DNA from: Sulfidibacter corallicola | Lineage (GTDB): Bacteria; Acidobacteriota; Holophagae; Acanthopleuribacterales; Acanthopleuribacteraceae | Direction of reading: 5' to 3' | Length of the DNA: 64,000 bases | NCBI RefSeq assembly: GCF_017498545.1 | Contig: NZ_CP071793.1 | Location: forward strand, 5,419,001 to 5,483,000 | Shown: positions 8,642-17,843 of the stretch, piece by piece | How positions within the stretch are numbered: the first letter of the stretch is position 1 | Layout: each line of letters opens with the position of its first letter | The notes under the pieces: model-generated | The model's input: only the letters and a program-made list of their open reading frames with translations | Databases searched by the model: none | What the model was told of the DNA's origin: nothing | Position numbers and translations under genes: made by a program

Positions 8642-9464
8642 GCACTTCCTGACCGGGCTCCTGCTGGCGGGCCTGGGGCTTCACGCCCAATCCTGGTATC
8701 TACAGGAAGCCAACAAGATCAACTACGACATCAAGGTCGATTTGGCGGGTGTCGATTTCTCCAAATCGAAACGCGACGAGTTCCGGACCGGCACCTGGCT
8801 GCAGAATTCGGCCGTGTCCGACCTCAAGAGCCGGATGCGCGACCAGCTTCGCCGCCGCATTCCCTACGAATTCGACCCCGCGAGGTCCGATCTCAGCTAT
8901 GTCGTCAAGGTTTCCTGCAACCTGGTGGAAACCAAGACCGGCCTGAAGTTCGACGACCTCACCGTGGGCCTCGATGTGAACTTCGACAATCAACTGTTCC
9001 AGACCTTCAAGGCCAAGAAGGAAGTGGAACGAGTGCGCACCCTTCAGGAAGTCAGCCAGGGGAACGGCACCACCCTGGACGATTTCAAGTTTCTCATCGT
9101 CAACAACGCCCAGAAATTGATCACCAAGGTCGATCATCTGGAGCTCTCCGCCTCGAAGGACAAAATCACCGTGCCAGGCGTGGCTTTCAGTGAAACCCTG
9201 GTGCCGGGAGAAATCGGCACCAGCGAACTCTACCTGGGCAACGACCAGCTATTGATATACCTCAACGGCAAGAAAATACTCGACCACCAGAAAAGCGAGG
9301 TGGCCATCGAAGCCTTCAAATCACCGCTTTTGGGATCGGACCCCCTGGTCAAGCTGAAAAGCGGTGCTGCCCCGACCTTCTACTTCAAATTTATAGACCA
9401 AGTCGGATTGGATGAGGCTCGCAGGCGCTGCGAGCTGATACGCGGATTCATATCGAATAGGTGA
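8628..9464 (+). CDS. exported hypothetical protein
   Basis: 278 residues. It starts 14 bases inside the preceding gene. A signal peptide is clear: MWFAKHFLTGLLLAGLGLHA followed by QSW. The mature part is rich in Lys, Asp and Phe with alternating hydrophobic residues. It repeats the phrase 'KVDLAGVDFSKSK' type strands but no named domain was recognised. It has only two cysteines. Its TGA overlaps a GTG of the following giant gene by four bases, so it sits in the same transcript. It may be a periplasmic chaperone or an outer-membrane partner of the large protein that follows; this is inferred only from position. Confidence 0.65.
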   Translation: MWFAKHFLTGLLLAGLGLHAQSWYLQEANKINYDIKVDLAGVDFSKSKRDEFRTGTWLQNSAVSDLKSRMRDQLRRRIPYEFDPARSDLSYVVKVSCNLVETKTGLKFDDLTVGLDVNFDNQLFQTFKAKKEVERVRTLQEVSQGNGTTLDDFKFLIVNNAQKLITKVDHLELSASKDKITVPGVAFSETLVPGEIGTSELYLGNDQLLIYLNGKKILDHQKSEVAIEAFKSPLLGSDPLVKLKSGAAPTFYFKFIDQVGLDEARRRCELIRGFISNR

Positions 9465-9469
9465 TCTCC

Positions 9470-12400
9470 ATGCGCGGGTTCTTATGGTTTATTACAGGGC
9501 TGGCCTTGGCCTTGTCGGGCGAAGTATACGCCCAGGTTTGCGACAACGGTGATTGCAGTATCGACGACATCGTCCTGGCGGATACCACGGTTCGGATCGG
9601 CCCCAACGAGGGCGACTCGGCGACCTTCGATGTCGTCGTGTCCACCACCGATTGTCTTTTTCTGATTCGGAACCAGGTGCCCTGGATCACCCAGGTCGCC
9701 GGGAACTCGGACGAATTCGTGTTTCTATGCACGGCGCCCACCTCGGGAAACCGCATGTCGGTTTCCCTGACCGCGGCCGCCAACCCGAATCTGGTCGAAC
9801 GCTCCAGCCTGCTGCGCGTCGGCGGCCGCACCCTGACCGTGATCCAGGACCCCAAACCCTGCGCCTACACCGACGACATCGACAGCCCGATCACGATTCC
9901 GTTCCAAGGGGCCGAGAACGGCGTCTACCAGGTTACGGTCACCACCGGCTGTGATCACTTCCCCCGCGTGGAAGACGAAAACGGCGATCCCGCGGATTGG
10001 GTGACCTTCACCTTCGACGATACCCCGACGACCTCCGGCGACGACCTGATCTACGATCACACCTACACCGTCGCCGAGAACCAGGCGGCCGACAACCGCA
10101 CGGCGTTCATCCGGGTGTACGACGGGCCCGACGACGATCCCGATCGCCTGCGGGTCCTCGAGGTGGAGCTGATCCAGGATCCCGCCATCTGCGAGTTTTC
10201 CCTCAGCGATGGGGCTTTCGAATTCAGCGCCGAAGAAGGCTCGCAAAACCTGACCCTCACCACCGAGACCAACTGTACCTGGGACATCCGCAGCACGGGC
10301 GGCGCCGACTGGGTTTCGGTTTCCCCGAGCGCCGATTCCGGCATTCGGTCGATTTCCATTCAGGTGACGGCCAACGACGGGCCTCAGCCGCGCACCGAGA
10401 CCTTCGAGGTCTTCGATCGCGACAACATGAAGGGTGCCGAGTTCACCGTCACCCAGGAAGGCTGTACCTACGCCATCACGCCCGAGCTGGCCGAGTTCGC
10501 CAGTAGCGGCGACACCTCGATCGTGACCGTCATTACCACCAGCGGCTGTCCCTGGACGATCGGCGAAACACCCGATTGGGTCAACTTCGTCAACGTGCCC
10601 GGCGATCGCGGCACCCAGGAAGTGACCTACATCGTGGCGCCCAACGACGGGTTCGAATCCCGCACGGCCCTCGTGGAGATCGCCGGCAAGCAGTTCCGCA
10701 TCGTTCAGGAAGGCTGTAATTACGACGTCACGCCGACCACGCTGCAATTCACGGGTGAAGGCGGCCAAGGCGAAATCGCGGTCACCACCCAGAACGATTG
10801 CGGGTGGCTGCCCACCACCGAGGCGGATTGGATTCAGATCATCAACCAGTCTCCGGTGTCCGGCAACGGGACCGCGCGCTTCTCGGTAGCCGGGAACTTC
10901 GGTAACCAGCCGCGTTCGGCCACCATCGCGATCGGCGACCAGGAAGTGCGCGTCGATCAGGGTACCAATTCGGTGTTCGTCTTCGAGAGCGCCAGCTACG
11001 ACGCCTGGGAGCGCAACGGCGGCGTCGACGTGACGCTGCTGCGAACGGGCCTGAACAACGAGTCGGTCAGCGTGGATCTGGTTCTTTCGGAAGGCACCGC
11101 GAGCGCTGCCGACGACTACTTGGCCACGACCCAGCGGGTCGATTTTCCAGCCGGTTCGGTTCGCGAAACGGTGACCATTCCGTTTCGCGACGACAGTGAA
11201 GGCGAGGATGACGAAACGTTCACGGCCCGCCTGAGCAATCCTTCCGAAAACGCCACGCTCGGCGATTTGATCGAATCCGAGATCACGATTCTCGACATGC
11301 AGCCGCCGATCGTGGACCAGGTGTTCTTCACCCACCCCGACTACGGGCGCCGCGAGCCGGGGGCGCGTTTCGCCGTCGGTGATGCGCCGCGCCTGCACGT
11401 GGACGCACACGACCAGGACGCCCTGGCCATCACCGGCATCACGGCCTTCGCCGGCGATCGGGAAATCGAGGACGAGGGCTTCGAGGTCGCTTCCAATCAG
11501 ATCGGCAATTTCCAGGTCGCGATCACGGTCCGCGACGTGGAAGGCAACAGCACCGGTACTTCCGCGAGCTACAGCGTGGCCGCGCGGCCCGCTCCGCCGG
11601 AACTTTCGGTGACGAGCTGGCAGACCACCCGCTCCCAGCCTTTCAGCGACACCCTGGAGTCGGGCCTCTATTACGATTTCAACAAGGCCGGGCACGTGAC
11701 CCGCTTCGGCAACGAAGCCGTGCCGATCATCGCCAACCTGGGCACCTTCGACGTGCGCGTCTTTCGCTACGACGGCACTCCTGGCGACAACCAGACGTTG
11801 ATCCTTTCCGAACCGGTGACGATTCCGCTCACCGTCGTCGAAGACGAAGTGGACCCGTTCCGCTACAAGTCCCTGCTGCCCTGGTTCTCCCACCGATTGG
11901 ACGGCGGCACCATCGCCGGCGGCGATTTCGGCTTCACCTCGGTGCTTTCGGTCAACAACACCGGCAACACGGCCGCCCGCGTACGCGTTTCGGTGCGCCG
12001 GGGCCAAGCCTCGGGTGAAGACCGCGGCGCCCTGCGTGTCTCCCGCATCTACCAGGTTCCCGCCAATACCCAATTGTTCTTGGATGCCGAGAACGACGGG
12101 TTCATCGAGGATTTGGCCAACCCACACCTCAACCGGGGCAGGGTTTGGTCGGCCGACGGCAGCGGCATGGCCGTGTGGATCGAATCCGACAGTTCCTTCG
12201 TGACCTCCGGTTTCGCCACCTACGCGGGCAGTCGCGAAGATAAATCCTCCACCGCCTCGCCGGCCCAAACCGACGTGCCGGACCTGACCTCGGCCGCCTC
12301 GCGCATCGTGTTCAACACCCTGCCGGTTCCCGGCGAGGACGCCTTCACCGCCGTCGTGATCGCCAACACCACCGGCATCCCGACCCGCGCGCGACTCTCG

Positions 12401-14434
12401 TTCTACGACGAGCAGGGTCTGGTGCGCGAACGCCAATCGGGCGTCATCGCACCCTATGCGCCGCTGGCGGTTCCCATCGACGGTCAGGACCTCGGCCGCC
12501 AGGGGTTCGTGGTCGTCGAAGCCCTCGAGGAAGGGGCCGAGCTGGTTGGCACCTCGTTCCTGTTCAACGAATTGTCCGAACCGGCCATGGCCGGCGCCAC
12601 GCCCTTTCCCGACGCGGGTGGCCCGACCCGGTTCTACCTGCCCTGGGTCTCCTTCAACCTCAACGGCGGGACCGGCCTCAACGGCGACTTCGCCTTCCGA
12701 TCCGAAATCACCGTCAACAACCTGAGCGAAGATCCCGTGACCCTGACATTTGCCGGGAAACGCGGCAACGGCCAAACGTTCTCGGCCACGCGCCAATTGG
12801 GGGGCCTGCGCCACGGTGCCTTCGACGCCCAGGAACTGTTCGGCCTCGACGACGGCTTCGGCCTGGCCATCACCCTCGATACCAGCGACCCGATGGTCGG
12901 CGTGAACTACGTGACCTTCGGCGGGCGTCACAACCTGCCCGACAAATCCGCGGAAAAATCACCGTCGCAATCCAATGCTGCCACCTTCCAGAGCTCGGGC
13001 AAACAGCTCGTCTTCAGCCTGGTCAACGACGCGGCTCGGCCGGAAATCGTGCCGGCCGTGGTACTGATGAACGTGGGCCCGGACCCCGTCCAGCCGACCC
13101 TTCGCGTGGTCGGCGTCAATGGCGAAATCAAGCGTGAAACCCTGGCCGAGGCCATCCAGCCGGGTGCGCCCTTCGTGGTACTGTTCGCCGAACAACCGGG
13201 CGAAGGAAGACCCGGTGAACTGGCGATCATGGCCGCTCCGCGCGCCGAGAACTTTTTCGTCGCGGTGGACGGCGATCAGCCCATGACCGGTTCGACCTTC
13301 CTCAATGCGCCCTCCTTCCTGGAGACCGCGATCGCGCTGGCGCCTTCCACCAACAAGGTCAAGCTGGCCCAGGTCAGCAGCCCCGCCATCGTGCAGGGCG
13401 ACACCTTTTCGATGCGTGTTTCCTGCCCGGCCTGTGACGAAATCCAGTTCGACATCAATGGTTCGGTGTTCCGTCGGCCGATTTCGGCCGAGGGCATCTA
13501 CGAATTTTCCAGTGACGAATACGGGTTGATCGACCGGGTCAACGACGCGCGGCCGGGTGTGGATGCGGCCGATCGCGGGGTGTACCCGATTCGCATTCAA
13601 CCGGTGTTGGGACCGGACCTGATCGACGAGGTCACCGAGGTCCCGCTGTTGGTCGACGTGCGCCAGTTTTTCCCCGACGACACCTTCTACCAGGCGATTC
13701 TCGGGTCGCCCGTCTCGCGCGCCAACCTGCTTTCCAAGTTCAACGTGCGCATCGAGAACGAGACCCTGGACCTCTCGGGAATCGAGCGCCTGACCAACCT
13801 GTTCACGCTGCAAATGATCAACGTGACCAACACCTCCGAGCGCCACGTCAGCCTGGATCTCTCGACCTTCGAGATCCTCCAGACCCTGGAGATTTCCAAC
13901 ACGGAGGGCGTGCTGGATGCGGGCATTCGCCACATCACCCTGCCTCACCAGGAATTGCTGCAGACCGTCACGCTGAAGAATCTCAACGACATGGAATCGA
14001 TTTCTTTCGCCGACGATCTCATCGCCGATCAATTGACCGAGTTCGCGTCCCTCCTGGTCGAAGACTGTCCCAATTTCGTCCACATGGACCTCAAAGAGGC
14101 GCGTCTCAACGCGGTGCCCCTGATTCAGGGCCGCAACTGCCCGCTGTTTCACTGCCTGGAATTGCCACGTGTTCGCACGCGTCAGGTCGATCTCGGAGAC
14201 GGTCAGGTTCAGACCGAACTCGCTCCGATATTCGCCGACTTGAACAATTCCGGGTTTCTCACGCTCGACAACGAAGGCTGTGGTCTCGACAGTCAGTTCT
14301 CGCTTTTTCAGCAGGGCGTGGAAGGCGACTTCATCATCGTGAACACCCTCGAAGGAGATGGCTGCACCCAAGGTGCCGAGCTCCACGCGCGCGATGTGTT
14401 CATCCTGGAGGGCGAGGACGGCTGCACGCGCTGA
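9470..14434 (+). CDS. giant modular secreted protein: BACON-like repeats, Calx-beta, repeated surface modules, LRR-like end
   Basis: 1654 residues from the ATG at 9470, which has AGGTGA upstream; a GTG at 9461 overlapping the previous stop is an alternative. A signal peptide ends near EVYAQ. Residues about 40-500 hold five BACON-like repeats, each starting with a Cys-x-[YF] strand and carrying a conserved Trp (DWVTF, DWVSV, DWVNF, DWIQI), with the NDG/N.. R.A turn that marks the family. About 504-607 is a Calx-beta domain (ASAADDYLATTQRVDFPAGS, then EDDETFTARLSNP). From about 795 to 1290 four related modules follow, two opening with LPW-S..L-GGT and an FTS/FRS strand. Residues about 1430 to the end form irregular leucine-rich repeats with late cysteines. 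BACON and Calx-beta domains bind glycans, proteins or calcium, so a cell-surface adhesin or matrix protein is likely. No catalytic motif or sorting signal was seen. Confidence 0.8.
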   Translation: MRGFLWFITGLALALSGEVYAQVCDNGDCSIDDIVLADTTVRIGPNEGDSATFDVVVSTTDCLFLIRNQVPWITQVAGNSDEFVFLCTAPTSGNRMSVSLTAAANPNLVERSSLLRVGGRTLTVIQDPKPCAYTDDIDSPITIPFQGAENGVYQVTVTTGCDHFPRVEDENGDPADWVTFTFDDTPTTSGDDLIYDHTYTVAENQAADNRTAFIRVYDGPDDDPDRLRVLEVELIQDPAICEFSLSDGAFEFSAEEGSQNLTLTTETNCTWDIRSTGGADWVSVSPSADSGIRSISIQVTANDGPQPRTETFEVFDRDNMKGAEFTVTQEGCTYAITPELAEFASSGDTSIVTVITTSGCPWTIGETPDWVNFVNVPGDRGTQEVTYIVAPNDGFESRTALVEIAGKQFRIVQEGCNYDVTPTTLQFTGEGGQGEIAVTTQNDCGWLPTTEADWIQIINQSPVSGNGTARFSVAGNFGNQPRSATIAIGDQEVRVDQGTNSVFVFESASYDAWERNGGVDVTLLRTGLNNESVSVDLVLSEGTASAADDYLATTQRVDFPAGSVRETVTIPFRDDSEGEDDETFTARLSNPSENATLGDLIESEITILDMQPPIVDQVFFTHPDYGRREPGARFAVGDAPRLHVDAHDQDALAITGITAFAGDREIEDEGFEVASNQIGNFQVAITVRDVEGNSTGTSASYSVAARPAPPELSVTSWQTTRSQPFSDTLESGLYYDFNKAGHVTRFGNEAVPIIANLGTFDVRVFRYDGTPGDNQTLILSEPVTIPLTVVEDEVDPFRYKSLLPWFSHRLDGGTIAGGDFGFTSVLSVNNTGNTAARVRVSVRRGQASGEDRGALRVSRIYQVPANTQLFLDAENDGFIEDLANPHLNRGRVWSADGSGMAVWIESDSSFVTSGFATYAGSREDKSSTASPAQTDVPDLTSAASRIVFNTLPVPGEDAFTAVVIANTTGIPTRARLSFYDEQGLVRERQSGVIAPYAPLAVPIDGQDLGRQGFVVVEALEEGAELVGTSFLFNELSEPAMAGATPFPDAGGPTRFYLPWVSFNLNGGTGLNGDFAFRSEITVNNLSEDPVTLTFAGKRGNGQTFSATRQLGGLRHGAFDAQELFGLDDGFGLAITLDTSDPMVGVNYVTFGGRHNLPDKSAEKSPSQSNAATFQSSGKQLVFSLVNDAARPEIVPAVVLMNVGPDPVQPTLRVVGVNGEIKRETLAEAIQPGAPFVVLFAEQPGEGRPGELAIMAAPRAENFFVAVDGDQPMTGSTFLNAPSFLETAIALAPSTNKVKLAQVSSPAIVQGDTFSMRVSCPACDEIQFDINGSVFRRPISAEGIYEFSSDEYGLIDRVNDARPGVDAADRGVYPIRIQPVLGPDLIDEVTEVPLLVDVRQFFPDDTFYQAILGSPVSRANLLSKFNVRIENETLDLSGIERLTNLFTLQMINVTNTSERHVSLDLSTFEILQTLEISNTEGVLDAGIRHITLPHQELLQTVTLKNLNDMESISFADDLIADQLTEFASLLVEDCPNFVHMDLKEARLNAVPLIQGRNCPLFHCLELPRVRTRQVDLGDGQVQTELAPIFADLNNSGFLTLDNEGCGLDSQFSLFQQGVEGDFIIVNTLEGDGCTQGAELHARDVFILEGEDGCTR

Positions 14435-14585
14435 TTTGGAACGCAACCACCGCGAGGGACCGCATGGTCGGGCGGCACACGCCCGATAATGGGCGATCTC
14501 CGTATCGGAGCGCTTCCCTTTCTCCCCACCGCGATTCCCACGCCGTCGCCGAGTTCATTGCACCCTAAACGCAAAGGTGGAAACG

Positions 14586-15971
14586 GTGTCTCTTTTGTCC
14601 TTGTTGCTTGCCATTACCTTGTACCAACCCGAGGGATCCACGCTCACGCTGGACGACGCCTTGACCCTGGCTTTGCGCGGCAATCGCGACCTGATGCGCG
14701 CAGGCATCGACCTGGAGAATGCCCACACGCGGGTCGCCCTCGCCAAGGACGTCTTCAGTCTGCAGGTCAACAGCGGCCTCAGCGCTTCCGGCGAAGACGA
14801 CAGCGACGAGAGCGGGACCTTCTCCGTGACGACCTCCAAAAAGCTGCGTTGGGGCACGCAGTTGACCTTGGACACGGATATCGAATTGAGTCGCGACCGC
14901 GAGCGCCGCTACGATACCGATTACCAATTGACGCTCAGCCAGCCGTTGCTGGCCCGCGGTGGTCGCATCTTCCACGAGAAGGGCCTGCGCGAAGCCCGGA
15001 TCGGTCTGGACGACAGTCACGACCGGTATCGCGTGCGGGCCCAGCAGACCGTGCAGAGCGTGGTGCGCACCTACTACGAGGTGTTGTTTCAGCAGCGCTC
15101 GATCGAGTTCGCCCGCAAGAGTCTGGAACGCCTCACCCAGCTCGAGGAGGCGACCCGAATCAAGCTCAACATCGGTCGGGTTTCGCAGGTGGACCTCTAC
15201 CGCGTGCGGCTCTCCAAGAACCGAACCGAGCTGGACCTGGCCCGTGGCCAGACCGACCTGGAAGGCCTGCTGCGCGAGTTGAGCGATTTGTTGGGGCAGC
15301 CGACCGACACGCGTCACCGTCTGGTGGCGCCCGAAATTCCCACCCCCAAGGTCGTCGACGTGGATGCGGTCTCGCTGCTCGACGACGTGAACGGCCAGAT
15401 CAGCCACCGCATCCTGGTGCGCGACCAACGCGAGGCGGAGCTCGAGCTGAAGCTGGCCCGCAACGCCATGATGCCCGACCTGACTTTGGAGGCCGCCTGG
15501 TTTGCCGACGACATCGAAGACGTCGCGGGTTTCGACGACCTGACCGACCACGGGGCCCGGTTCTCCCTGCGCAATACGTACAGCTTCAACCAGCGTCGCA
15601 ATCGTGCGAACCTACGATTCGCCGAGAACCGGCTGCGCTCGCTGTCGTTGGACTTGACCGATTTCCGGATGAACTACGAGCGGGCGGTACTGGACCGCTT
15701 GAAGAACCTGGAGTTCCTCGAGAAGGACCTGAACCTGAGCGAGCAGAACCTGGCCTTTTCGGAGCAGCAGTTGGACGTGGCCAAAATACGTTTCGAGCGC
15801 GGACTGATCGACAGTTTCGACGTCATCGAGGCGGAGGAAAACGTCCTGGTGGCGGCCAACGATTTGGAGCGGGCCCACCGCAACCTGGTGTTGGCGTGGC
15901 TGAGCCTGAAGATTTTCGTCAACCGCCTGGACCCGGAGACGGCCACCAGCCGGGAACTTTTGCGTTTGTGA
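14586..15971 (+). CDS. TolC-family outer membrane protein
   Basis: 461 residues from the GTG at 14586, which has AGGTGG five bases upstream; a GTG at 14577 gives three more residues and is equally readable. A short hydrophobic leader is followed by STLTLDDALTLALRGN, the typical opening of outer membrane efflux proteins. Two OEP halves follow, with long amphipathic helices (for example EFARKSLERLTQLEEATRI and LEFLEKDLNLSEQNLAFSEQ) and the second-half marker ERGLIDSFDVIEAEENVLVA. The family forms a trimeric duct across periplasm and outer membrane. No inner-membrane pump or adaptor gene lies beside it. The nearest upstream genes encode secreted proteins on the same strand, so it may serve their export or simply follow them; the 151-base gap leaves both open. 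Confidence 0.88.
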   Translation: MSLLSLLLAITLYQPEGSTLTLDDALTLALRGNRDLMRAGIDLENAHTRVALAKDVFSLQVNSGLSASGEDDSDESGTFSVTTSKKLRWGTQLTLDTDIELSRDRERRYDTDYQLTLSQPLLARGGRIFHEKGLREARIGLDDSHDRYRVRAQQTVQSVVRTYYEVLFQQRSIEFARKSLERLTQLEEATRIKLNIGRVSQVDLYRVRLSKNRTELDLARGQTDLEGLLRELSDLLGQPTDTRHRLVAPEIPTPKVVDVDAVSLLDDVNGQISHRILVRDQREAELELKLARNAMMPDLTLEAAWFADDIEDVAGFDDLTDHGARFSLRNTYSFNQRRNRANLRFAENRLRSLSLDLTDFRMNYERAVLDRLKNLEFLEKDLNLSEQNLAFSEQQLDVAKIRFERGLIDSFDVIEAEENVLVAANDLERAHRNLVLAWLSLKIFVNRLDPETATSRELLRL

Positions 15972-15980
15972 GCTAAGGGG

Positions 15981-16035
15981 CGGGCTTGTCCATGCCTCAC
16001 GGTTTGGGACGGGCTTGTCCATGCCTCATGGTTTG
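15981..16035. repeat. 26-base direct repeat, two copies
   Basis: The unit begins CGGGCTTGTCCATGCCTCA and ends GGTTTG. Copies lie at 15981-16006 and 16010-16035, period 29, with one mismatch (C/T). The function is unknown. Confidence 0.85.
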
Positions 16036-16140
16036 TTGGGATAGGCAATGTCCGGGGCCGACCGGGACATGGATGGCCAACATCCGCGTTGGATTATGGT
16101 TGTTTGCGATTGACCAAACGCTGGTTTCATCCGTGCTCGC

Positions 16141-16260
16141 GGTTGACCGAATGCATGGATGTTCACCGTTCGTGGTCACCGTTGGGGGTCAACCGGATGC
16201 ATGGATGTTCACCGTTGGCGGCCAATCCTGAAGGGATGGCCAACCGGATGTGTGGATCAT
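16141..16260 (+). repeat. degenerate intergenic repeat family, plus-strand copies
   Basis: Two near-identical units share ATGCATGGATGTTCACCGTT: one at 16141-16170, the other from about 16188 to 16220. A third, more diverged unit (CAACCGGATGTGTGGATCAT) ends at 16260. An inverted, diverged copy is present at about 20803-20875. Between units two and three, GGCCA-ATCC-TGAA-GGGAT-GGCC (16220-16241) can form a hairpin. Confidence 0.7.
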
Positions 16261-16300
16261 CAATAAATTAAAACGCGGACCGCAGGTCCGCCACCAGCGG

Positions 16301-16410
16301 GCGTCCTGAAGGGACGACACAATACAGCGAAGGGTTAAGGAGGCAGCGCCGACGCAACCCTGGATCTCCGGAGTGCCCGAACCCCAGCCCTGAAGGGGCG
16401 GGACTACGAA
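16301..16410. repeat. REP-like structured element with twin CCTGAAGGG boxes
   Basis: CCTGAAGGG occurs at 16305-16313 and 16389-16397, each at the loop of a small hairpin. Between them AGGGTT (16331-16336) pairs with AACCCT (16356-16361). A further CCTGAAGGG lies at 16227-16235. From memory, elements of this layout recur between genes in Planctomycetota and other large genomes; that resemblance was not checked. Confidence 0.55.
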
Positions 16411-16445
16411 GATCCCCCCGAGTTCCCGTCACACGCGAACGGCGA

Positions 16446-17528
16446 TCACCCGTCGGTGAGCAGGCTGCGCAGGTCGATCAACCCGGCGTTGGCGCGCGAT
16501 ACGTACGATGCCATCACCAACGAATGATTGGCGAAGAAGCCGAAGCCGCTGCCGTTCAGGATCATCGGGCTCCACACGGTCTGCTGCGTGGCTTCCAATT
16601 CGCGCACGATCTGCTGGACCAATACCTTGGCGTTCTTGTCTTCCAGCACGTCGGCGAAATCGACCTCGATCGCCCGCAGGAAGTGGATCAGCGCCCAACA
16701 ACTGCCGCGTGCCTCGAAGAACACGTTGTCCACCTGCAGCCAGGGCGTCTTGTGGACCTGCGATTCCGGGACCTGGGTCGATTGGGTGGCCTGGCGGTCG
16801 CCGCCCAGGTCCACATTGACCCGCGAGGGTCCCACCGCCGCGCTCAGCCGTTGTGACAGGCTGCCCAGCCGCTTTTCCACGATCGAAAGGTAGTCGCGCA
16901 GGTTGTCCGCCCGGGCGTAGAACTGGGCGTCCTGGTGGTTCTGCTCGGAGAGCTTGCGCAAGAAGTTGCGCATCTCGGCGACCCCCTTGCGGTACTGGCT
17001 CTCGGAGGAAGGCAGCATCCAGGATCGGTTGTCGTAGTTGAACAGCGGCTCGGCCTGGGCCAGCTCGGCGTTTTCCAGCGATTGGGAACGCGAACGGGTC
17101 AGGTCGTTGCGCAGGGAGCGACTCAAGTCCCGCACCTGTACCAGCACGCCGAATTCCCAACTGGGCATGTCGTCGAGGAACACCGACGGGGGACTGATGT
17201 CGTTGGACAGATAGCCGCCCGGCTTCCGCAGGAGGGTGTCCGTCACCTGGATCAAGGTCGACGTGGTGACCGATCCGGTGACCAGGCCCGCTTGCTGGCC
17301 GGCCATTTGTGCCGCGTTGGCGCGCACGTCGAACTGTTTCGGCGCGCGGCTCCAGTACCACCCGACCGCAAATCCGGCCACCAGCAACAAGGCCAGGATC
17401 AACACCAGTAATTTGGCGCCCGCCGCGCCGCGCGGCAGGATCGAAAAAATCTTTTTGCCGGCCACGCTCAACCCGCTGCCGACGCCCTTTCCCGCTCGTT
17501 TCAGTCCGTTGACCACCGCTTGACTCAC
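16446..17528 (-). CDS. DUF2333 family membrane-anchored protein
   Basis: 360 residues from a GTG at 17528 with AAAGGAG six bases upstream; the longer open frame beyond it has no ribosome site and poor composition. The N-terminal 40 residues are basic and cytoplasmic. One membrane helix follows (AKLLVLILALLLVAGFAVGW), and the rest faces the periplasm. Conserved family features include WEFGVLVQVRDLSRSLRNDL, the Asn/Trp-rich segment YDNRSWMLPSSESQYRKG, and the C-terminal FEARGSCWALIHFLRAIEVD with LNGSGFGFFANHSLVMASYV. The family is of unknown function and is known to me mostly from Proteobacteria. The gene is divergent from thrS and convergent with the TolC-like gene, so no operon partner helps. 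Confidence 0.8.
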   Translation of the reverse strand: MSQAVVNGLKRAGKGVGSGLSVAGKKIFSILPRGAAGAKLLVLILALLLVAGFAVGWYWSRAPKQFDVRANAAQMAGQQAGLVTGSVTTSTLIQVTDTLLRKPGGYLSNDISPPSVFLDDMPSWEFGVLVQVRDLSRSLRNDLTRSRSQSLENAELAQAEPLFNYDNRSWMLPSSESQYRKGVAEMRNFLRKLSEQNHQDAQFYARADNLRDYLSIVEKRLGSLSQRLSAAVGPSRVNVDLGGDRQATQSTQVPESQVHKTPWLQVDNVFFEARGSCWALIHFLRAIEVDFADVLEDKNAKVLVQQIVRELEATQQTVWSPMILNGSGFGFFANHSLVMASYVSRANAGLIDLRSLLTDG

Positions 17529-17843
17529 GCCAGGCTCCTTTATTCGGTTGATTCCTCGAATGTTCGGAAGGGGGTACGGTTCCCATCCAACCATGTTTAC
17601 CTGATGGGGGCAAGCCGATTCTGCGGCCCCGTGCCCGGCCCCACTCGACTCGAACGGCGTGACTTGACGACCCTTCGGGCCATCTCGGCACAGCCCGGAC
17701 ACCACAAACTTTCGTTCTCCCGCAAGGCTTGCCAAATGTCCGACCTTTCATGCGATAATGGGCGGTTTCAGGCCCGGCGGTTGTCGGTTCCGCCCGGTCG
17801 AGATCGCGTTTCTGGCGCGTCATACCCCACACTGGAGATCGTT
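17529..17843. other. divergent promoter interval between DUF2333 gene and thrS
   Basis: 315 bases serving two divergent genes. A possible extended -10 box TGCGATAAT ends at 17759, with TTGCCA (17729-17734) as a poor -35 because the spacer is 19. The thrS frame stays open through the interval but encodes nothing resembling the missing TGS domain. No T-box or other riboswitch was recognised. Confidence 0.45.

Larger units (their letters stand above)
15972..16445. other. 474-base gene-free interval filled with short repeats
   Basis: No convincing gene. It separates convergent genes (TolC-like on plus, DUF2333 on minus). It holds a 26-base tandem pair (15981-16035), a second repeat family (16141-16260), a hairpin GCGGACC-gca-GGTCCGC (16275-16291) and a structured element with paired CCTGAAGGG boxes (16301-16410). 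A plus-strand reading frame at 15986-16231 is open only because it runs through these repeats. Confidence 0.7.

Noticed and set aside
9725..12931. 1068-residue minus-strand open frame
   Set aside because: It lies fully antisense to the giant secreted protein; its His/Arg/Gly-rich, motif-free sequence is typical of an antisense shadow in GC-rich DNA.
12959..14446. 495-residue minus-strand open frame
   Set aside because: Antisense to the LRR-like end of the same giant gene and without recognisable domains.
15986..16231. 81-residue plus-strand frame in the repeat region
   Set aside because: It reads through tandem repeats, giving a periodic peptide, and has no ribosome site.
17520..17843. Upstream extension of thrS
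   Set aside because: Open frame but Arg/Pro/Ser-rich and without a TGS domain; the ATG at 17844 has a ribosome site.
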